Shown piece by piece: positions 25,882 through 35,498 of a stretch of 64,000 nucleotides of DNA. The notes under the pieces are model-generated. The model did no database searches. It saw nothing but the letters and a program-made list of their open reading frames with translations, and was not told the DNA's origin. The DNA lies in NCBI RefSeq assembly GCF_029637485.1, contig NZ_CP069128.1, positions 2,760,001 through 2,824,000 on the forward strand, read 5' to 3'. The DNA is from Sphingomonas sp. LHG3406-1. GTDB lineage: Bacteria > Pseudomonadota > Alphaproteobacteria > Sphingomonadales > Sphingomonadaceae. The first letter of the stretch is position 1, and each line of letters opens with the position of its first letter. Position numbers and translations under genes: made by a program.

Positions 25882-26565
25882 ATGGACGATGAGGAACTAG
25901 AGCTTTCCATTACCGGCTTCGCCGACCGGTTCGACGCGCAGGGCAGGGGCGATGCCATGCTCTACCTGGTCAGCCCGCAGGAGGTCGGCGGCGATTTCCC
26001 CGACCGGCTGCGGGCGGCGCTTGCTGCCGGACCGGTCTCGGCCTTCCAGCTGCGGGTGAAGGGCATGGACCAGCATGCGCTGGCCAAGCTGGCCGAGCCG
26101 CTGCAGCGTATCTGCGCCGACGCTGAGGTCGCCTTCATCGTCAACGACGACATGAGCCTTGCCAAGAGGATCGGCGCCGACGGCGTCCACCTCGGGCAGA
26201 AGGACGGCGACCCGCGGGAGGCGCGTGCCCTGCTCGGTCCGGCGGCCCAGATCGGGGTCACCTGCCACGACAGCCGGCACCTCGCCATGGAAGCGGGCGA
26301 AGCCGGTGCCGACTATGTCGCTTTCGGGGCCTTCTTCCCGACCACGACCAAGGAGGTGCGGCACGTGCCCGAGCTCGACATCCTCGGCTGGTGGGCGACC
26401 CTGTTCGAGATCCCCTGCGTGGCGATCGGCGGGATCACGCCCGCCAACGGCGGCCCGCTGGTGAAGGCGGGCGCCGACTTCCTCGCCGTCTGCAGCGCGG
26501 TGTGGGACGCCGCCGATCCCGCCGCGGCCGTCGCTGCCTTCGCGCCGGTGCTCAAGCGCGGTTGA
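25882..26565 (+). CDS. thiE: thiamine-phosphate synthase
   Basis: 227 residues; GGGAGGC just upstream supports the ATG. It joins the HMP-pyrophosphate and thiazole-phosphate moieties to thiamine phosphate. TIM-barrel signatures: FQLRVKGMD, FIVNDDMSLAKRIGADGVHLGQKDG, GVTCHDSRH, ADYVAFGAFFPTTTK, and CVAIGGITPANGGPL. The first ~25 residues are an extra acidic extension; the barrel proper starts at MLYLVSP. No TPP riboswitch was seen in the 9-bp upstream gap. The 3' end overlaps the convergent HAD gene by 14 bp. Confidence 0.88.
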   Translation: MDDEELELSITGFADRFDAQGRGDAMLYLVSPQEVGGDFPDRLRAALAAGPVSAFQLRVKGMDQHALAKLAEPLQRICADAEVAFIVNDDMSLAKRIGADGVHLGQKDGDPREARALLGPAAQIGVTCHDSRHLAMEAGEAGADYVAFGAFFPTTTKEVRHVPELDILGWWATLFEIPCVAIGGITPANGGPLVKAGADFLAVCSAVWDAADPAAAVAAFAPVLKRG

Positions 26566-27208
26566 GCGGGCTGTCGTCGAAGCGGGCGAGCAGGTCCGCG
26601 ACATCGTCGTAGATGGCGATGGCACCGGCCAGCGTCGGGTCCGAGAAGAGGCCGGAGCGCACGGCCACGGTGGCGATGCCAGCCGCGTTTGCCGCTTCGA
26701 CGTCCCACGGCGTGTCGCCGACCACCATGGCTTCGGCCGGCGCCACCCCCGCCTTGGCGGAAGCGGTGATGAACACCTCCGGGCAGGGCTTGGAGCAGCC
26801 GACGTCGTCCGCGCTGGTGAAGCCGTCGACGAGATCGCGCGCGTCCAGCACGTCGAGATGATGATCGAGCTCTTCGCCGCTGGCCGACGAGGCGAGCATC
26901 ACCTTCAGCCCCTGGTCCTTGCACCGGCTGAGGAGGTCGCGGGCATGGGGGAAGGGCTTCAGCCGGCGAAAGTAGTGCTGCTTGAACAGCCGCGAATGCG
27001 CGTCGCGCAGCGCCTGTGCTTTCTCCTCGCCGATTTCGGGCAGGAGCGCCTTGACGTAATTGTCCCCACCCTTGCCGATCTGGTCGTGCAGGTCGCGGAG
27101 GCGAAAATCGTGGCCGGCGGCGTGAAGCGCCTCCGCCCAGGCCAGCACATGGTAGTTGTTGCTGTCGACCAGCGTGCCGTCGATGTCGAAGAGAATGGCC
27201 TTAAGCAT
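26552..27208 (-). CDS. HAD-superfamily phosphatase (phosphoglycolate phosphatase-like)
   Basis: 218 residues. HAD motif I is LFDIDGTLVDS (catalytic DxD, about residue 8), a helical cap follows, motif II is MLASSASG, motif III is the Lys in GCSKPCPEVF, and motif IV is VVGDTPWDVEAA. The cap type resembles phosphoglycolate and beta-phosphoglucomutase-like enzymes; the substrate is not determinable. It is convergent to thiE and downstream of the beta-barrel gene, with a terminator between. Confidence 0.88.
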   Translation of the reverse strand: MLKAILFDIDGTLVDSNNYHVLAWAEALHAAGHDFRLRDLHDQIGKGGDNYVKALLPEIGEEKAQALRDAHSRLFKQHYFRRLKPFPHARDLLSRCKDQGLKVMLASSASGEELDHHLDVLDARDLVDGFTSADDVGCSKPCPEVFITASAKAGVAPAEAMVVGDTPWDVEAANAAGIATVAVRSGLFSDPTLAGAIAIYDDVADLLARFDDSPLNRA

Positions 27209-27220
27209 CAGGGCTCAACG

Positions 27221-27258
27221 AGAAAGGGGCGCGACCGTTGCTGGCCACGCCCCTTCTT
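27221..27258 (-). terminator. Rho-independent-type terminator after the beta-barrel gene
   Basis: The inverted repeat AAGGGGCG (27224-27231) / CGCCCCTT (27248-27255) has a 16-nt loop and is followed on the minus strand by a short pyrimidine run. It lies between the stop of the outer-membrane protein and the HAD gene start. Confidence 0.6.
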
Positions 27259-27278
27259 CGTGCTTCCAGGGCAGCCGC

Positions 27279-27860
27279 TTAGAAGCGGAAGCCGACCTTG
27301 CCCGCCAGCTGGCGGCGCTGCAGGTTGATGCCCTCGAACTTGCCGAAGTCCGAGTAGTTGCCCTCGATGCCCCAATAGGCGTTCTTGCCCATGTTGCCCT
27401 CGACGCCGAGGCCGCCGCCGATGCCACCCTTGGTGTCGCTGTAGTCGTCGGCGCCGGCGCCCTCGAGGCTCAGCTTGATGTTCGAATAGCCGACCTTGCC
27501 ATAGAGGTTGATGTTGCCGAGACCGAAGCCGACCCGGCCACCGAGCTGATAGTTGCGGCCGACCTTGATCGAGACGGACGAGAAATCGTCTTCCAGCTCG
27601 ACCGAGCTCTGCTCCCAGCTGGCGTAGGGGCCGACGGTGACGGTCGGCGAAATCGCCAGGTCATAGCCGACTTCGGCGCCGTAGCTGACGGCCGAACCGA
27701 GCTTGTAGACGTCGCCGTCGCCGCTGACGGTCGGGGTTTCCCAGCCGATGCGAGCCTCGATGCGGGCGCCGTCGAAATTGTTGGTGCTGCCGGTGGCAGT
27801 CTGGGCGGCGGCAGGAGTCGCCGCCGCGAGCGCGATCGCGCTCACGATGAGAGTACGCAT
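27279..27860 (-). CDS. outer-membrane beta-barrel (porin-family) protein
   Basis: 193 residues from the ATG at 27860; a GTG two codons upstream is less well placed for the GGGGGAAG Shine-Dalgarno. Signal peptide MRTLIVSAIALAAATPAAAQ, then alternating hydrophobic strands (for example GYDLAISPTVTVGPYASWEQ, VGRNYQLGGRVGFGLGNINL) and a C-terminal strand ending in Phe (AGKVGFRF), the usual BAM recognition signal. The size suggests an eight-stranded barrel of the OmpA/Opa-like type. It is divergent from the L,D-transpeptidase gene. Confidence 0.85.
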   Translation of the reverse strand: MRTLIVSAIALAAATPAAAQTATGSTNNFDGARIEARIGWETPTVSGDGDVYKLGSAVSYGAEVGYDLAISPTVTVGPYASWEQSSVELEDDFSSVSIKVGRNYQLGGRVGFGLGNINLYGKVGYSNIKLSLEGAGADDYSDTKGGIGGGLGVEGNMGKNAYWGIEGNYSDFGKFEGINLQRRQLAGKVGFRF

Positions 27861-28014
27861 TGTCACTTCCCCCCTTGGGAATGAATGAAGGCAGCGGGTG
27901 CCGCCGGGGCGGCCGCTTAAAGACGGGTTGCAGCTGGAACAAGACCGCGGGGGAAAGAAGCCGTCCTTTGGTCGTTACGGGTGCAAGGAAAGCACATCGC
28001 ATCGGAGGCATCAC

Positions 28015-29142
28015 TTGCCAGTCACGCGTCACAAACATCTCGCCGTTGCTTCGGCACTGACCCTGGCGGTCGCCGGCGTGGCCATGGCCCACAATCACGA
28101 GGCCGATGCCGCCGTCGCCAAGGCAGGTCAGTCGGGGCCGACGCAAGCCATGCAGGAACGGGCCGCCTGGGTGGCCCCGGGGACACCCGGTTCGCCGATC
28201 GACGGGCAGGTCTTCCACGCCCAGGTGCTACTCGACATCGCCGGCTTCCCGAGCGGGGTCATCGATGGCAAGAAAGGCACGGTGTTCGGACAGGCCGTCC
28301 GCGGCTTCCAGCAGAGTCGCGGCCTTCCGGTCACCGGCGAACTCGATGGAGCGACCCGCGCCGCCCTCCTTCAGCTTGAACGACCTTCGACCCGGATGCT
28401 CCAGCTGACCGAGAACGACGTCGGCGGTCCGTTCGTCCTTCCCTTCCCCGAGGAAGCCGCCGATCAGGCCAAGCTCGACGGGCTCCATTATCGCAACATG
28501 CTGGAAAAGCTGGCCGAGCGCTTCCACACGACGCCGCAGACGATCGTTGCCTTGAATGGCCCCGACAAGTTGATCGGCACCGGCCAGACACTGCGCCTGC
28601 CCAACGTCCTTCCCTCAGCCCGCGACTATTCCGGCGCGATCGACGACAAGCAGCAGCGCCTGCTCAGCTTCTTCAACGTCGATCCCAATCAGCCGAGCGG
28701 CGACTTCATCGTGGTCGACAAGAGCGAAGGCGTGATGCGCGTCTATGAGGGCGAAGTGCCGACGTCCAACAAGCTCGGCGACGATGCTGGCAAGCTGGTT
28801 GCACAATTTCCCGTTACCATGGGGTCGGCCCAATATCCGCTTCCGATCGGCCGCTGGAAGGTGACCACCTACGCTTTCGAGCCGCCCTTCAACTATCAGC
28901 CCGAGTTGCTTCAGGGAACCGACGAGGACGACACGCAGCAGATGCTTCCGCCGGGTCCCAACGGACCTGTCGGCGTGGCCTGGCTCGACCTGACCAAGGA
29001 GCATTACGGCATTCACGGCACCGACAGCCCGTCGACCATCGGCCGGGCCGAAAGCTCGGGCTGCATCCGCTTGTCGAACTGGGACGTGATGCGTCTCAGC
29101 CGGATCATGAAGCCGGGCTTCACCGCCATCTTCCAGGCCTGA
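28015..29142 (+). CDS. L,D-transpeptidase (YkuD) with peptidoglycan-binding domain
   Basis: 375 residues from a TTG at 28015, preceded by GGAGG at 28004-28008; no ATG/GTG gives a proper signal peptide. An exported N-terminus (hydrophobic VASALTLAVAGVAMA) leads to a PG_binding_1 domain (about residues 60-120), a LysM-like region (about 160-200), and a YkuD catalytic domain with HGTD (His334) and SSGCIRLSN (nucleophile Cys350). It would form 3-3 peptidoglycan cross-links or attach proteins to the wall. The next gene, 13 bp downstream, is an M23 peptidase, so a cell-wall operon is likely. Confidence 0.92.
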   Translation: MPVTRHKHLAVASALTLAVAGVAMAHNHEADAAVAKAGQSGPTQAMQERAAWVAPGTPGSPIDGQVFHAQVLLDIAGFPSGVIDGKKGTVFGQAVRGFQQSRGLPVTGELDGATRAALLQLERPSTRMLQLTENDVGGPFVLPFPEEAADQAKLDGLHYRNMLEKLAERFHTTPQTIVALNGPDKLIGTGQTLRLPNVLPSARDYSGAIDDKQQRLLSFFNVDPNQPSGDFIVVDKSEGVMRVYEGEVPTSNKLGDDAGKLVAQFPVTMGSAQYPLPIGRWKVTTYAFEPPFNYQPELLQGTDEDDTQQMLPPGPNGPVGVAWLDLTKEHYGIHGTDSPSTIGRAESSGCIRLSNWDVMRLSRIMKPGFTAIFQA

Positions 29143-29155
29143 CGGAAGACCCAGG

Positions 29156-29824
29156 ATGAGCGGACGAGCGCTGAGCGTGTTCGGCAATGCGGTGGTGTTC
29201 GCCGTGCTGGCGTTCGGCGCCTGGCTCTGGTGGCGCAATGTCACTTCGACGGCCGACCCGCCGCCGGCGGCGGTGGCCATGCTGTCGGAGACGGCGGGAA
29301 GGGCCGGGATCGACCCCGCCGCCGGTGCACCGCGGGTGGCATCACGGCTTCCGCCGGGGTCGCTGACCTTCGCCGCGTCGGGGCTCGTGGTCCCCGTCGC
29401 GGGGATCGAGGCTCCCGACCTCGTCGACACCTACACTCAGAGTCGCGGTGGCGGCAGCCGCATCCACAATGCGATCGACATCATGGCTTCGCGCGGGACG
29501 CCGGTGGTGTCGGCCAGTGACGGCTTGGTCGAGAAGCTTTATTTCTCCCGGGGCGGCGGCGGGATCACGGCCTATGTCCGCTCGCTGGACGGCCTCTGGC
29601 TCCATTATTACGCTCACCTCGATTCTTATGCGCCGGGCCTGAGGGAGGGGCAGCGAATCCGTCGTGGCGACCAGATCGGAACGGTCGGGATCAGCGGCAA
29701 CGCCAGCCCGTCTGGCCCGCACCTCCACTATGCCATCTACCGGATGCGTCCGGGTGAGCGCTGGTGGCAGGGAGCGCCAATCAACCCTTACCCCCTGCTT
29801 GCCGGAAAGACGGCCAGCCGCTAG
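29156..29824 (+). CDS. M23 family peptidase (LytM/DipM-type)
   Basis: 222 residues. A single N-terminal membrane anchor (about residues 8-26), a Pro/Ala linker, then an M23 domain: HNAIDIMASRGTPVVS provides the first zinc His and Asp, HLDSYAPGLREGQRI the loop, and GPHLHY the HxH motif, so all zinc ligands appear intact. It cleaves peptidoglycan cross-bridges. Its neighbour encodes an L,D-transpeptidase, suggesting joint action in the periplasm. Confidence 0.9.
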   Translation: MSGRALSVFGNAVVFAVLAFGAWLWWRNVTSTADPPPAAVAMLSETAGRAGIDPAAGAPRVASRLPPGSLTFAASGLVVPVAGIEAPDLVDTYTQSRGGGSRIHNAIDIMASRGTPVVSASDGLVEKLYFSRGGGGITAYVRSLDGLWLHYYAHLDSYAPGLREGQRIRRGDQIGTVGISGNASPSGPHLHYAIYRMRPGERWWQGAPINPYPLLAGKTASR

Positions 29825-29905
29825 AGGCCGGCCCAAGATGCCGGAACTCGCCAGGGCGGGGACCGGAGGCTCTTTCAACCTCGTTAAGCGGAAAGCGGAT
29901 CGCGC

Positions 29906-30469
29906 ATGAAGATCAGCGGCGTGGACATTCGTCCCGGCAACATCATCGAATATGAAGGCGGTATCTGGCGTGCGGTGAAGATCCAGCACACCCAGCCCGG
30001 CAAGGGCGGCGCCTACATGCAGGTCGAACTCAAGAACCTGCGCGATGGCCGCAAGAACAACGTCCGCTTCCGCTCGGCCGAGACGGTGGAGCGCGTCCGC
30101 CTCGACACCAAGGACTTCCAGTTCCTCTATCCCGAAGGCGACATGCTCGTCTTCATGGACAAGGAGACCTACGACCAGGTCAGCCTGCCGCGCGACCTGC
30201 TCGGCGATGCGGCAGCCTTCCTTCAGGACGGCATGGACGTGGTGATGGAGCTCTACGAGGAGGAAGCCATTTCGGTGCAGCTCCCCGATACCATCGAAGC
30301 GACCATCGTCGAGGCCGATGCCGTGGTGAAGGGCCAGACTGCCTCGTCCAGCTACAAGCCGGCCGTGCTCGACAATGGCGTGCGAGTCATGGTCCCGCCG
30401 CACATTTCGAGCGGAACGCGGATCGTCGTCGACGTTTACGAGCAGACCTACGTCCGCCGCGCGGACTGA
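29906..30469 (+). CDS. efp: translation elongation factor P
   Basis: 187 residues, the standard length. It relieves ribosome stalling at polyproline. The N-terminal KOW-like domain carries the modified-residue loop TQPGKGGAY (Lys33), followed by two OB-fold domains with [15 protein letters not shown] and the C-terminal [19 protein letters not shown]. The Lys at the loop tip suggests beta-lysylation by EpmA; no epmA/epmB is present in this window. Confidence 0.96.
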   Translation: MKISGVDIRPGNIIEYEGGIWRAVKIQHTQPGKGGAYMQVELKNLRDGRKNNVRFRSAETVERVRLDTKDFQFLYPEGDMLVFMDKETYDQVSLPRDLLGDAAAFLQDGMDVVMELYEEEAISVQLPDTIEATIVEADAVVKGQTASSSYKPAVLDNGVRVMVPPHISSGTRIVVDVYEQTYVRRAD

Positions 30470-30475
30470 GCTTTT

Positions 30476-30568
30476 CCCCTCCCGCTCGCGGGAGGGGCAG
30501 GGGAGGGCCTGTTCGCCGCCTTCCTCGAAGACAATCCCTCCCCCAGCCCCTCCCGCGAGCGGGAGGGG
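30476..30568. repeat. twin palindromes between efp and suhB (REP-like, family C)
   Basis: Two perfect hairpins with 9-bp stems CCCCTCCCG/CGGGAGGGG and 4-nt loops lie at 30476-30497 (loop CTCG) and 30547-30568 (loop CGAG). The sequences between them are themselves near-inverted repeats, so the whole block resembles a bacterial interspersed mosaic element. It fills almost the entire efp-suhB gap. Confidence 0.85.
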
Positions 30569-30579
30569 AGGAGAATGAC

Positions 30580-31395
30580 ATGGTTTCCCACTCCGGTCTC
30601 ATCGCCGTCATGCAGAAGGCCGCGCGCAAGGCGGCGCCGAAGCTCCGCCGCGATTTCGGCGAGGTGGGCGAGCTGCAGGTGTCGAAGAAGGGTCCTGGCG
30701 ACTTCGTCACCATGGCCGACAAGCGCGCCGAGGAGACGCTCGTTTCCGAACTGAGGGCGGCGCGTCCGGACTGGGGCTTCCTGCTCGAGGAAGGCGGCGA
30801 GATCGAGGGCAATCCGGCCAAGCCGCGCTTCATCATCGATCCGCTCGACGGGACCACCAACTTCCTCCACTCCATTCCGCACTTCGCCATGTCGATCGCG
30901 GTCGAGGAGAAGAAGCCCAACGGCCAGCCGGACATCACCCATGCGCTGGTTTACCAGCCGCTGACCGACGAGACCTTCTGGGCCGAGAAGGGGCGGGGCG
31001 CCTGGCTCCACGACCGCCGCCTGCGCGTCTCGGCACGGCGCTACCTCGACGAAAGCCTGATCGGCACCGGGATCCCGCACCTTGGCCGGTCGGATTCCGA
31101 ACGCTGGACCCGGATCTACAATGCCATTGCGCCCGAAGTAGCCGGGATCCGCCGCTTCGGCGCTGCCAGCCTCGACTTCGCCTGGGTCGCCGCCGGCCGG
31201 ATGGACGGTTTCTGGGAAGACGACCTTGATCCGTGGGACAGCGCGGCGGGCATGCTGCTGGTCAAGGAAGCCGGCGGCTTCGTCAGCGATTTCCGCGGCC
31301 AGGACCGGATGATGGAGCGCCGCGAATATCTCGCCGCCAACGGCGATCTCCACAGCCGCCTCCACAAGCTGCTCGGGGGCGCGCTGCGGGGCTGA
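30580..31395 (+). CDS. suhB: inositol monophosphatase family protein (SuhB/ImpA)
   Basis: 271 residues. Li+-sensitive phosphatase fold with all metal motifs: DFVTMADKRAEETL (motif with Asp), LLEEGG (Glu pair), IIDPLDGTTNFLH (the signature), and DPWDSAAGMLLVKEAGG near the C-terminus. It may dephosphorylate inositol-1-phosphate or a related sugar phosphate; E. coli SuhB also acts in rRNA transcription, so the role cannot be fixed by sequence. Confidence 0.92.
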   Translation: MVSHSGLIAVMQKAARKAAPKLRRDFGEVGELQVSKKGPGDFVTMADKRAEETLVSELRAARPDWGFLLEEGGEIEGNPAKPRFIIDPLDGTTNFLHSIPHFAMSIAVEEKKPNGQPDITHALVYQPLTDETFWAEKGRGAWLHDRRLRVSARRYLDESLIGTGIPHLGRSDSERWTRIYNAIAPEVAGIRRFGAASLDFAWVAAGRMDGFWEDDLDPWDSAAGMLLVKEAGGFVSDFRGQDRMMERREYLAANGDLHSRLHKLLGGALRG

Positions 31396-31692
31396 TCCGC
31401 GGGGAAAAAGGCATAGCGTCCAGTTCGTCCACTTTCCGGTGAGCAGGCCGCGGCGCCAAGGATACGCGGCTAAAGGAAAATGTGCCAGCATGGTTAGTTA
31501 TGCCGCACGAAGTCCTACAGTTCAAGCGTGTCTGCTCGTTCCTCTTCCGTCATGGCGTCCGACCCGTTGCCGATCGCTTCCGGGGAGCCGCCCACTGAGC
31601 GTCCGAAGGGAACTGAATCCGGGCCCTGACATGTTGTGTCGGAAAGAGCGCTGCTCTAGAGGGCGCCCAAGCTGAAAGTACCGGAGTCTCAC
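31396..31692. other. 297-bp leader region of the nuo operon
   Basis: No convincing gene. A TTGTGT at 31634 and TAGAGG at 31657 with 17-nt spacing could be a weak promoter, about 25 nt before nuoA's leader. A 78-codon frame at 31439-31675 has no homology-like features and is rejected. Since a large operon starts at 31693, its main promoter must be here or further upstream. Confidence 0.4.
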
Positions 31693-32070
31693 GTGGCCGC
31701 AGTCGCCGCACAATATCTGCCGATCCTGCTGTTCCTGGGCGTCGCCCTGGCGCTCAGCCTGGTGTTCGTGATCGCGCCGATCATCGCGTCCAAGTTCACC
31801 GGCGCCGACCAGCCCTATGCCGAGAAGCTCACCGAATATGAGTGCGGCTTCCCGGCGTTCGAGGACTCGCGCAGCCAGTTCGATGTCCGCTTCTATCTCG
31901 TCGCCATCCTGTTCATCGTGTTCGACCTCGAAGCGGCCTTCCTGTTCCCGTGGGCGGTGACGCTCGACGAGACGGGCTGGCTCGGCTGGGGCGCGATGAT
32001 GGTGTTTCTCGCCGAACTGGCGCTCGGCCTTGCCTATGCCTGGAAGAAGGGAGCGCTCGAATGGGAGTGA
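31693..32070 (+). CDS. nuoA: NADH-quinone oxidoreductase subunit A
   Basis: 125 residues from the GTG at 31693 with GGAG at 31683-31686. Three membrane helices, and the conserved loop [25 protein letters not shown], which contributes to the quinone-site/membrane-arm junction. First gene of the operon; its stop overlaps the nuoB start by 10 bp. Confidence 0.96.
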   Translation: MAAVAAQYLPILLFLGVALALSLVFVIAPIIASKFTGADQPYAEKLTEYECGFPAFEDSRSQFDVRFYLVAILFIVFDLEAAFLFPWAVTLDETGWLGWGAMMVFLAELALGLAYAWKKGALEWE

Positions 32071-32642
32071 TGCTCGACCCCGCGGCGAACCCTTATCCGA
32101 CCGAGGAGGAGCTCGCCCGCGCCTACGGACTGGTCCCGGGCAGCCCCGAGCACCAGCGCCTGACCGAAATGGGCAAGGACCTCGACGACAAGGGCTTCCT
32201 CGTCACCTCCGCCGAGGACCTTTTCACCTGGGCCCGCACCGGGTCGCTGTGGTGGATGACCTTCGGCCTCGCCTGCTGCGCGGTGGAGATGATCCACGTC
32301 AACATGCCGCGCTACGACCTCGAACGCTTCGGCGTCGCCCCGCGCGCTAGCCCGCGCCAGTCGGACGTGATGATCGTCGCCGGCACGCTGTGCAACAAGA
32401 TGGCGCCGGCGCTGCGCCGGGTCTACGACCAGATGGCCGAGCCGCGCTACGTCATCTCGATGGGTAGCTGCGCCAATGGCGGCGGCTATTATCACTACAG
32501 CTATTCGGTGGTGCGTGGCTGCGACCGCATCGTGCCGGTCGACATCTACGTCCCCGGCTGTCCCCCGACCGCCGAGGCATTGCTCTACGGCATCATGCAA
32601 TTGCAGCGGAAGATCCGCCGCGAGGGGACGATCGAGCGGTGA
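32061..32642 (+). CDS. nuoB: NADH-quinone oxidoreductase subunit B
   Basis: 193 residues from the ATG at 32061 (a second ATG at 32070 is possible). It carries the terminal N2 [4Fe-4S] cluster: the tandem Cys in [10 protein letters not shown], the Cys in [10 protein letters not shown] and that in [14 protein letters not shown] are all present. N2 donates electrons to quinone. The N-terminal ~50 residues are a hydrophilic extension. It overlaps nuoA and nuoC. Confidence 0.96.
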   Translation: MGVMLDPAANPYPTEEELARAYGLVPGSPEHQRLTEMGKDLDDKGFLVTSAEDLFTWARTGSLWWMTFGLACCAVEMIHVNMPRYDLERFGVAPRASPRQSDVMIVAGTLCNKMAPALRRVYDQMAEPRYVISMGSCANGGGYYHYSYSVVRGCDRIVPVDIYVPGCPPTAEALLYGIMQLQRKIRREGTIER

Positions 32643-33523
32643 GCCACTCAGCGCCGAAGACGGCTTCCGACGAGGGCGTGATCGAGGCGGCGACTGCCGC
32701 GCTCGGCGACCTCATCATCGAGACCAAGCATGCCGCCGACGAGGTCACGCTGACCGTCGTGCGCGAAGGTGTTGCGGAGGCCTGCCGGCTGCTCCGTGAC
32801 ACGCCAGGCCTCGAGTATCAGCAGCTGATGGAGATAGCCGGGGTCGACTATCCGGATAATGCGGAGCGGTTCGAGGTCAACTACCACCTGCTGTCGCTGA
32901 CGCAGAACCGCCGGATCCGGGTCAAGGTGCGGACCGACGAGGTCACGCCGGTGCCGACCGTGACGACCCTCTGGCCGGTCGCCGGCTGGCTCGAGCGCGA
33001 GGTGTTTGACCTTTACGGCGTCACCTTCGCCGGCAATCCGGACCTCCGCCGGATTCTTACCGATTACGGGTTCGAAGGGCATCCGCTGCGCAAGGACTTC
33101 CCGCTGACCGGCTTCACCGAGATGCGCTATTCGGAAGCCGAGAAGCGCGTGGTCTACGAGCCCGTCAGCCTCGCCCAGGACTTCCGTGCCTTCGACTTCC
33201 TGACGCCCTGGAACGGGCCGGAATACCGGCTGCCGGGTGACGAGAAGGCCGAGCCGCAGGCAGCCGGCGCGCCGACCCCGGCGCCGGCCACCGCTGAAGC
33301 ACCGAAGGTCGTTCCTGCGGCTGGTGCCGGCAAGCGCGGCGGCGAGAAGCCGTACAATACCGACAATGAGGACCGGAAGACGTCCGGCGCCGCCGAAGCC
33401 AGTGGCGAGGCGCGGAAGTCCAACGAGGCCAAGTCGGCCGACGTCGGCGGCAGGACCACCGACATCAAGGAACCGCTGCCCGACAGCAGCAAGGTGACCC
33501 GCGACAGCGGGGAGGCGCAGTAA
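32639..33523 (+). CDS. nuoC: NADH-quinone oxidoreductase subunit C, with long C-terminal extension
   Basis: 294 residues from a GTG at 32639 (overlapping the nuoB stop as GTGA). The 30-kDa-subunit domain occupies about residues 30-205, with the signature [22 protein letters not shown] and HPLRKDFPL. The canonical protein ends soon after [17 protein letters not shown]; here another ~80 residues follow, made almost only of Ala, Pro, Lys, Glu, Ser, Thr and Asp with no predicted fold. The extension is read without interruption to the nuoD start (overlap of one base). Confidence 0.93.
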   Translation: MSHSAPKTASDEGVIEAATAALGDLIIETKHAADEVTLTVVREGVAEACRLLRDTPGLEYQQLMEIAGVDYPDNAERFEVNYHLLSLTQNRRIRVKVRTDEVTPVPTVTTLWPVAGWLEREVFDLYGVTFAGNPDLRRILTDYGFEGHPLRKDFPLTGFTEMRYSEAEKRVVYEPVSLAQDFRAFDFLTPWNGPEYRLPGDEKAEPQAAGAPTPAPATAEAPKVVPAAGAGKRGGEKPYNTDNEDRKTSGAAEASGEARKSNEAKSADVGGRTTDIKEPLPDSSKVTRDSGEAQ

Positions 33524-34806
33524 TGCCGATCCAGGAAGACACGCTGCCGGTCAACGGCTCGCTGACCGCGAACGAGGTCCAGAAGCAGACCCGCCGGGTC
33601 GAGGTCGGGGTCATTCCCGACCTTGAGCCGGGCGACCAGGCGATCAACAATTACACGATCAACTTCGGGCCCCAGCATCCGGCCGCGCACGGCGTGCTGC
33701 GCCTGATCATGGAGCTGGACGGCGAGATCGTCGAGCGCTGCGATCCGCACGTCGGGCTGCTTCACCGCGGCACCGAGAAGCTGATCGAATACAAGACCTA
33801 CGCCCAGGCGATCCCTTACTTCGACCGCCTCGATTACTGCTCGCCCATGTGCATGGAGCACAGCTTCGTGCTCGCGGCCGAGAAATTGATGGGCCTCGAG
33901 GTCCCGCTGCGCGCCCAGTATATTCGGGTGATGATGGCGGAGCTGACCCGCATCAAGAACCACATGCTGAACCTCGGCTCCCACGTCATGGACGTGGGCG
34001 CGATGACTCCGAACCTGTGGATGTTCGAGCTTCGCGAGGATCTGATGCAGATCTACGAGAGCGTGTCGGGCGCGCGCATGCACGCCAATTATTTCCGCGT
34101 CGGCGGGGTCCACCAGGACATTCCGCCCAAGGTGCTGAACGACATCGGCGACTTCCTCGACAACCGGCTCCAGCTGTTCGAGGACGCGATCAGCCTGGTC
34201 GCCGACAACCGCATCTTCAAGCAGCGCAACGTCGATATCGGCATCGTCAGCAAGGAAGATGCCATCGCCTGGGGCTTCTCGGGCCCGATGATCCGCGGCT
34301 CGGGCATCCCCTGGGACATCCGCAAGTCGCAGCCCTACGAAGTCTATGACCGGATGGAGTTCGACGTTCCCGTCGGCACCAGCGGCGACTGCTACGACCG
34401 GTTCATGTGCCGCGTGGAGGAGGTCCGCCAGAGCTGGCGCATCGTCCGGCAGTGCCTGAACGAGATGCCGCAGGGGCCAATCGGCACCGACGACCGCAAG
34501 GTCTTCCCGCCCAAGCGCGCCGAGATGAAGACCTCGATGGAGGCGCTCATCCACCACTTCAAGCTCTACACCGAGGGCTTCCACGTGCCGGCCGGCGAAG
34601 TCTATGTCGCGACGGAAAGCCCCAAGGGCGAGTTCGGCGTCTATCTGGTCAGCGACGGCACCAACAAGCCCTACCGCTGCAAGATCCGCCCGACCGCCTT
34701 CAGCCATTTGCAGGCGATGGACTTCATGATGAAAGGTCACATGCTGGCGGATACGACGGCGGTGCTGGGTGCGATGGATATCGTGTTCGGGGAGTGTGAC
34801 CGCTAA
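33523..34806 (+). CDS. nuoD: NADH-quinone oxidoreductase subunit D
   Basis: 427 residues. The 49-kDa hydrogenase-like subunit lining the quinone pocket: [15 protein letters not shown] and [18 protein letters not shown] are the diagnostic motifs (the pocket His in the first), then [18 protein letters not shown] helix and the C-terminal [12 protein letters not shown]. The first ~40 residues are a variable hydrophilic leader. Confidence 0.96.
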   Translation: MPIQEDTLPVNGSLTANEVQKQTRRVEVGVIPDLEPGDQAINNYTINFGPQHPAAHGVLRLIMELDGEIVERCDPHVGLLHRGTEKLIEYKTYAQAIPYFDRLDYCSPMCMEHSFVLAAEKLMGLEVPLRAQYIRVMMAELTRIKNHMLNLGSHVMDVGAMTPNLWMFELREDLMQIYESVSGARMHANYFRVGGVHQDIPPKVLNDIGDFLDNRLQLFEDAISLVADNRIFKQRNVDIGIVSKEDAIAWGFSGPMIRGSGIPWDIRKSQPYEVYDRMEFDVPVGTSGDCYDRFMCRVEEVRQSWRIVRQCLNEMPQGPIGTDDRKVFPPKRAEMKTSMEALIHHFKLYTEGFHVPAGEVYVATESPKGEFGVYLVSDGTNKPYRCKIRPTAFSHLQAMDFMMKGHMLADTTAVLGAMDIVFGECDR

Positions 34807-35498
34807 TGGCCGAGCGTCACTTCGCCCCCGACGTCCCCGAGCTGCGCGAGCGCTGGGGCGGGTTCACCTGGGATAAGGCGCACGCGCCGGAGGCCCAGCG
34901 CGCGCTCCAGAAGTATCCGGAAGGGCGCAAGGCGTCGGCCGTGATCCCGCTGCTCGACCTCGCCCAGCGGCAGGTCGGTGCAGAGACGGGAACGCAGGGC
35001 TGGCTGCCGATTCCCGTGATCGAGTTTGTCGCCGCCGAATGCGGGCTGCCGCCGGTGCGGGCGATGGAGGTCGCCAGCTTCTACACCATGTTCAACCTGG
35101 TGCCCGTCGGAAAGTATCATGTGCAGGTGTGCGGCACGACGCCGTGCATGCTGCGCGGCTCCGACGACGTGCTCAAGGCCTGCTATGCCAAGGGCATGAA
35201 GAAGGGAAAGACGACCGCCGACGGTCTCTTCACCCTGACCGAGGTCGAGTGCCTGGGCGCCTGCGCCAACGCACCGATGGTCCAGATCAACGACGACAAT
35301 TTCGAGGATCTGACCGAGGCCAGCATGACGGCAGTGCTCGACGCGCTCGCGTCCGGCAAGCCGGTCAAGGCGGGTTCGCAGATCGGGCGGCAGACCAGCT
35401 GCGCGGAAGGTGGTCCGACCAACCTCAAGAAGATGACCGAGCGCAACTATGACTATCGTCCGATGTGGGCCGATGCGCCGGCCGGAGAGGACGCCTAA
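34806..35498 (+). CDS. nuoE: NADH-quinone oxidoreductase subunit E
   Basis: 230 residues. The 24-kDa subunit holding the [2Fe-2S] cluster N1a: the first Cys pair in VCGTTPCMLRGSDD and the second in ECLGACANAPMVQIND are all visible. A C-terminal ~50 residues extend past the thioredoxin-like domain. The nuoD stop and this ATG share a base (TAATG). The stop is directly followed, with no gap, by the 46-codon membrane gene. Confidence 0.95.
   Translation: MAERHFAPDVPELRERWGGFTWDKAHAPEAQRALQKYPEGRKASAVIPLLDLAQRQVGAETGTQGWLPIPVIEFVAAECGLPPVRAMEVASFYTMFNLVPVGKYHVQVCGTTPCMLRGSDDVLKACYAKGMKKGKTTADGLFTLTEVECLGACANAPMVQINDDNFEDLTEASMTAVLDALASGKPVKAGSQIGRQTSCAEGGPTNLKKMTERNYDYRPMWADAPAGEDA

Noticed and set aside
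31439-31675. 78-codon frame before nuoA
   Set aside because: Arg/Ser/Pro-rich with no recognisable features; more likely the operon leader.
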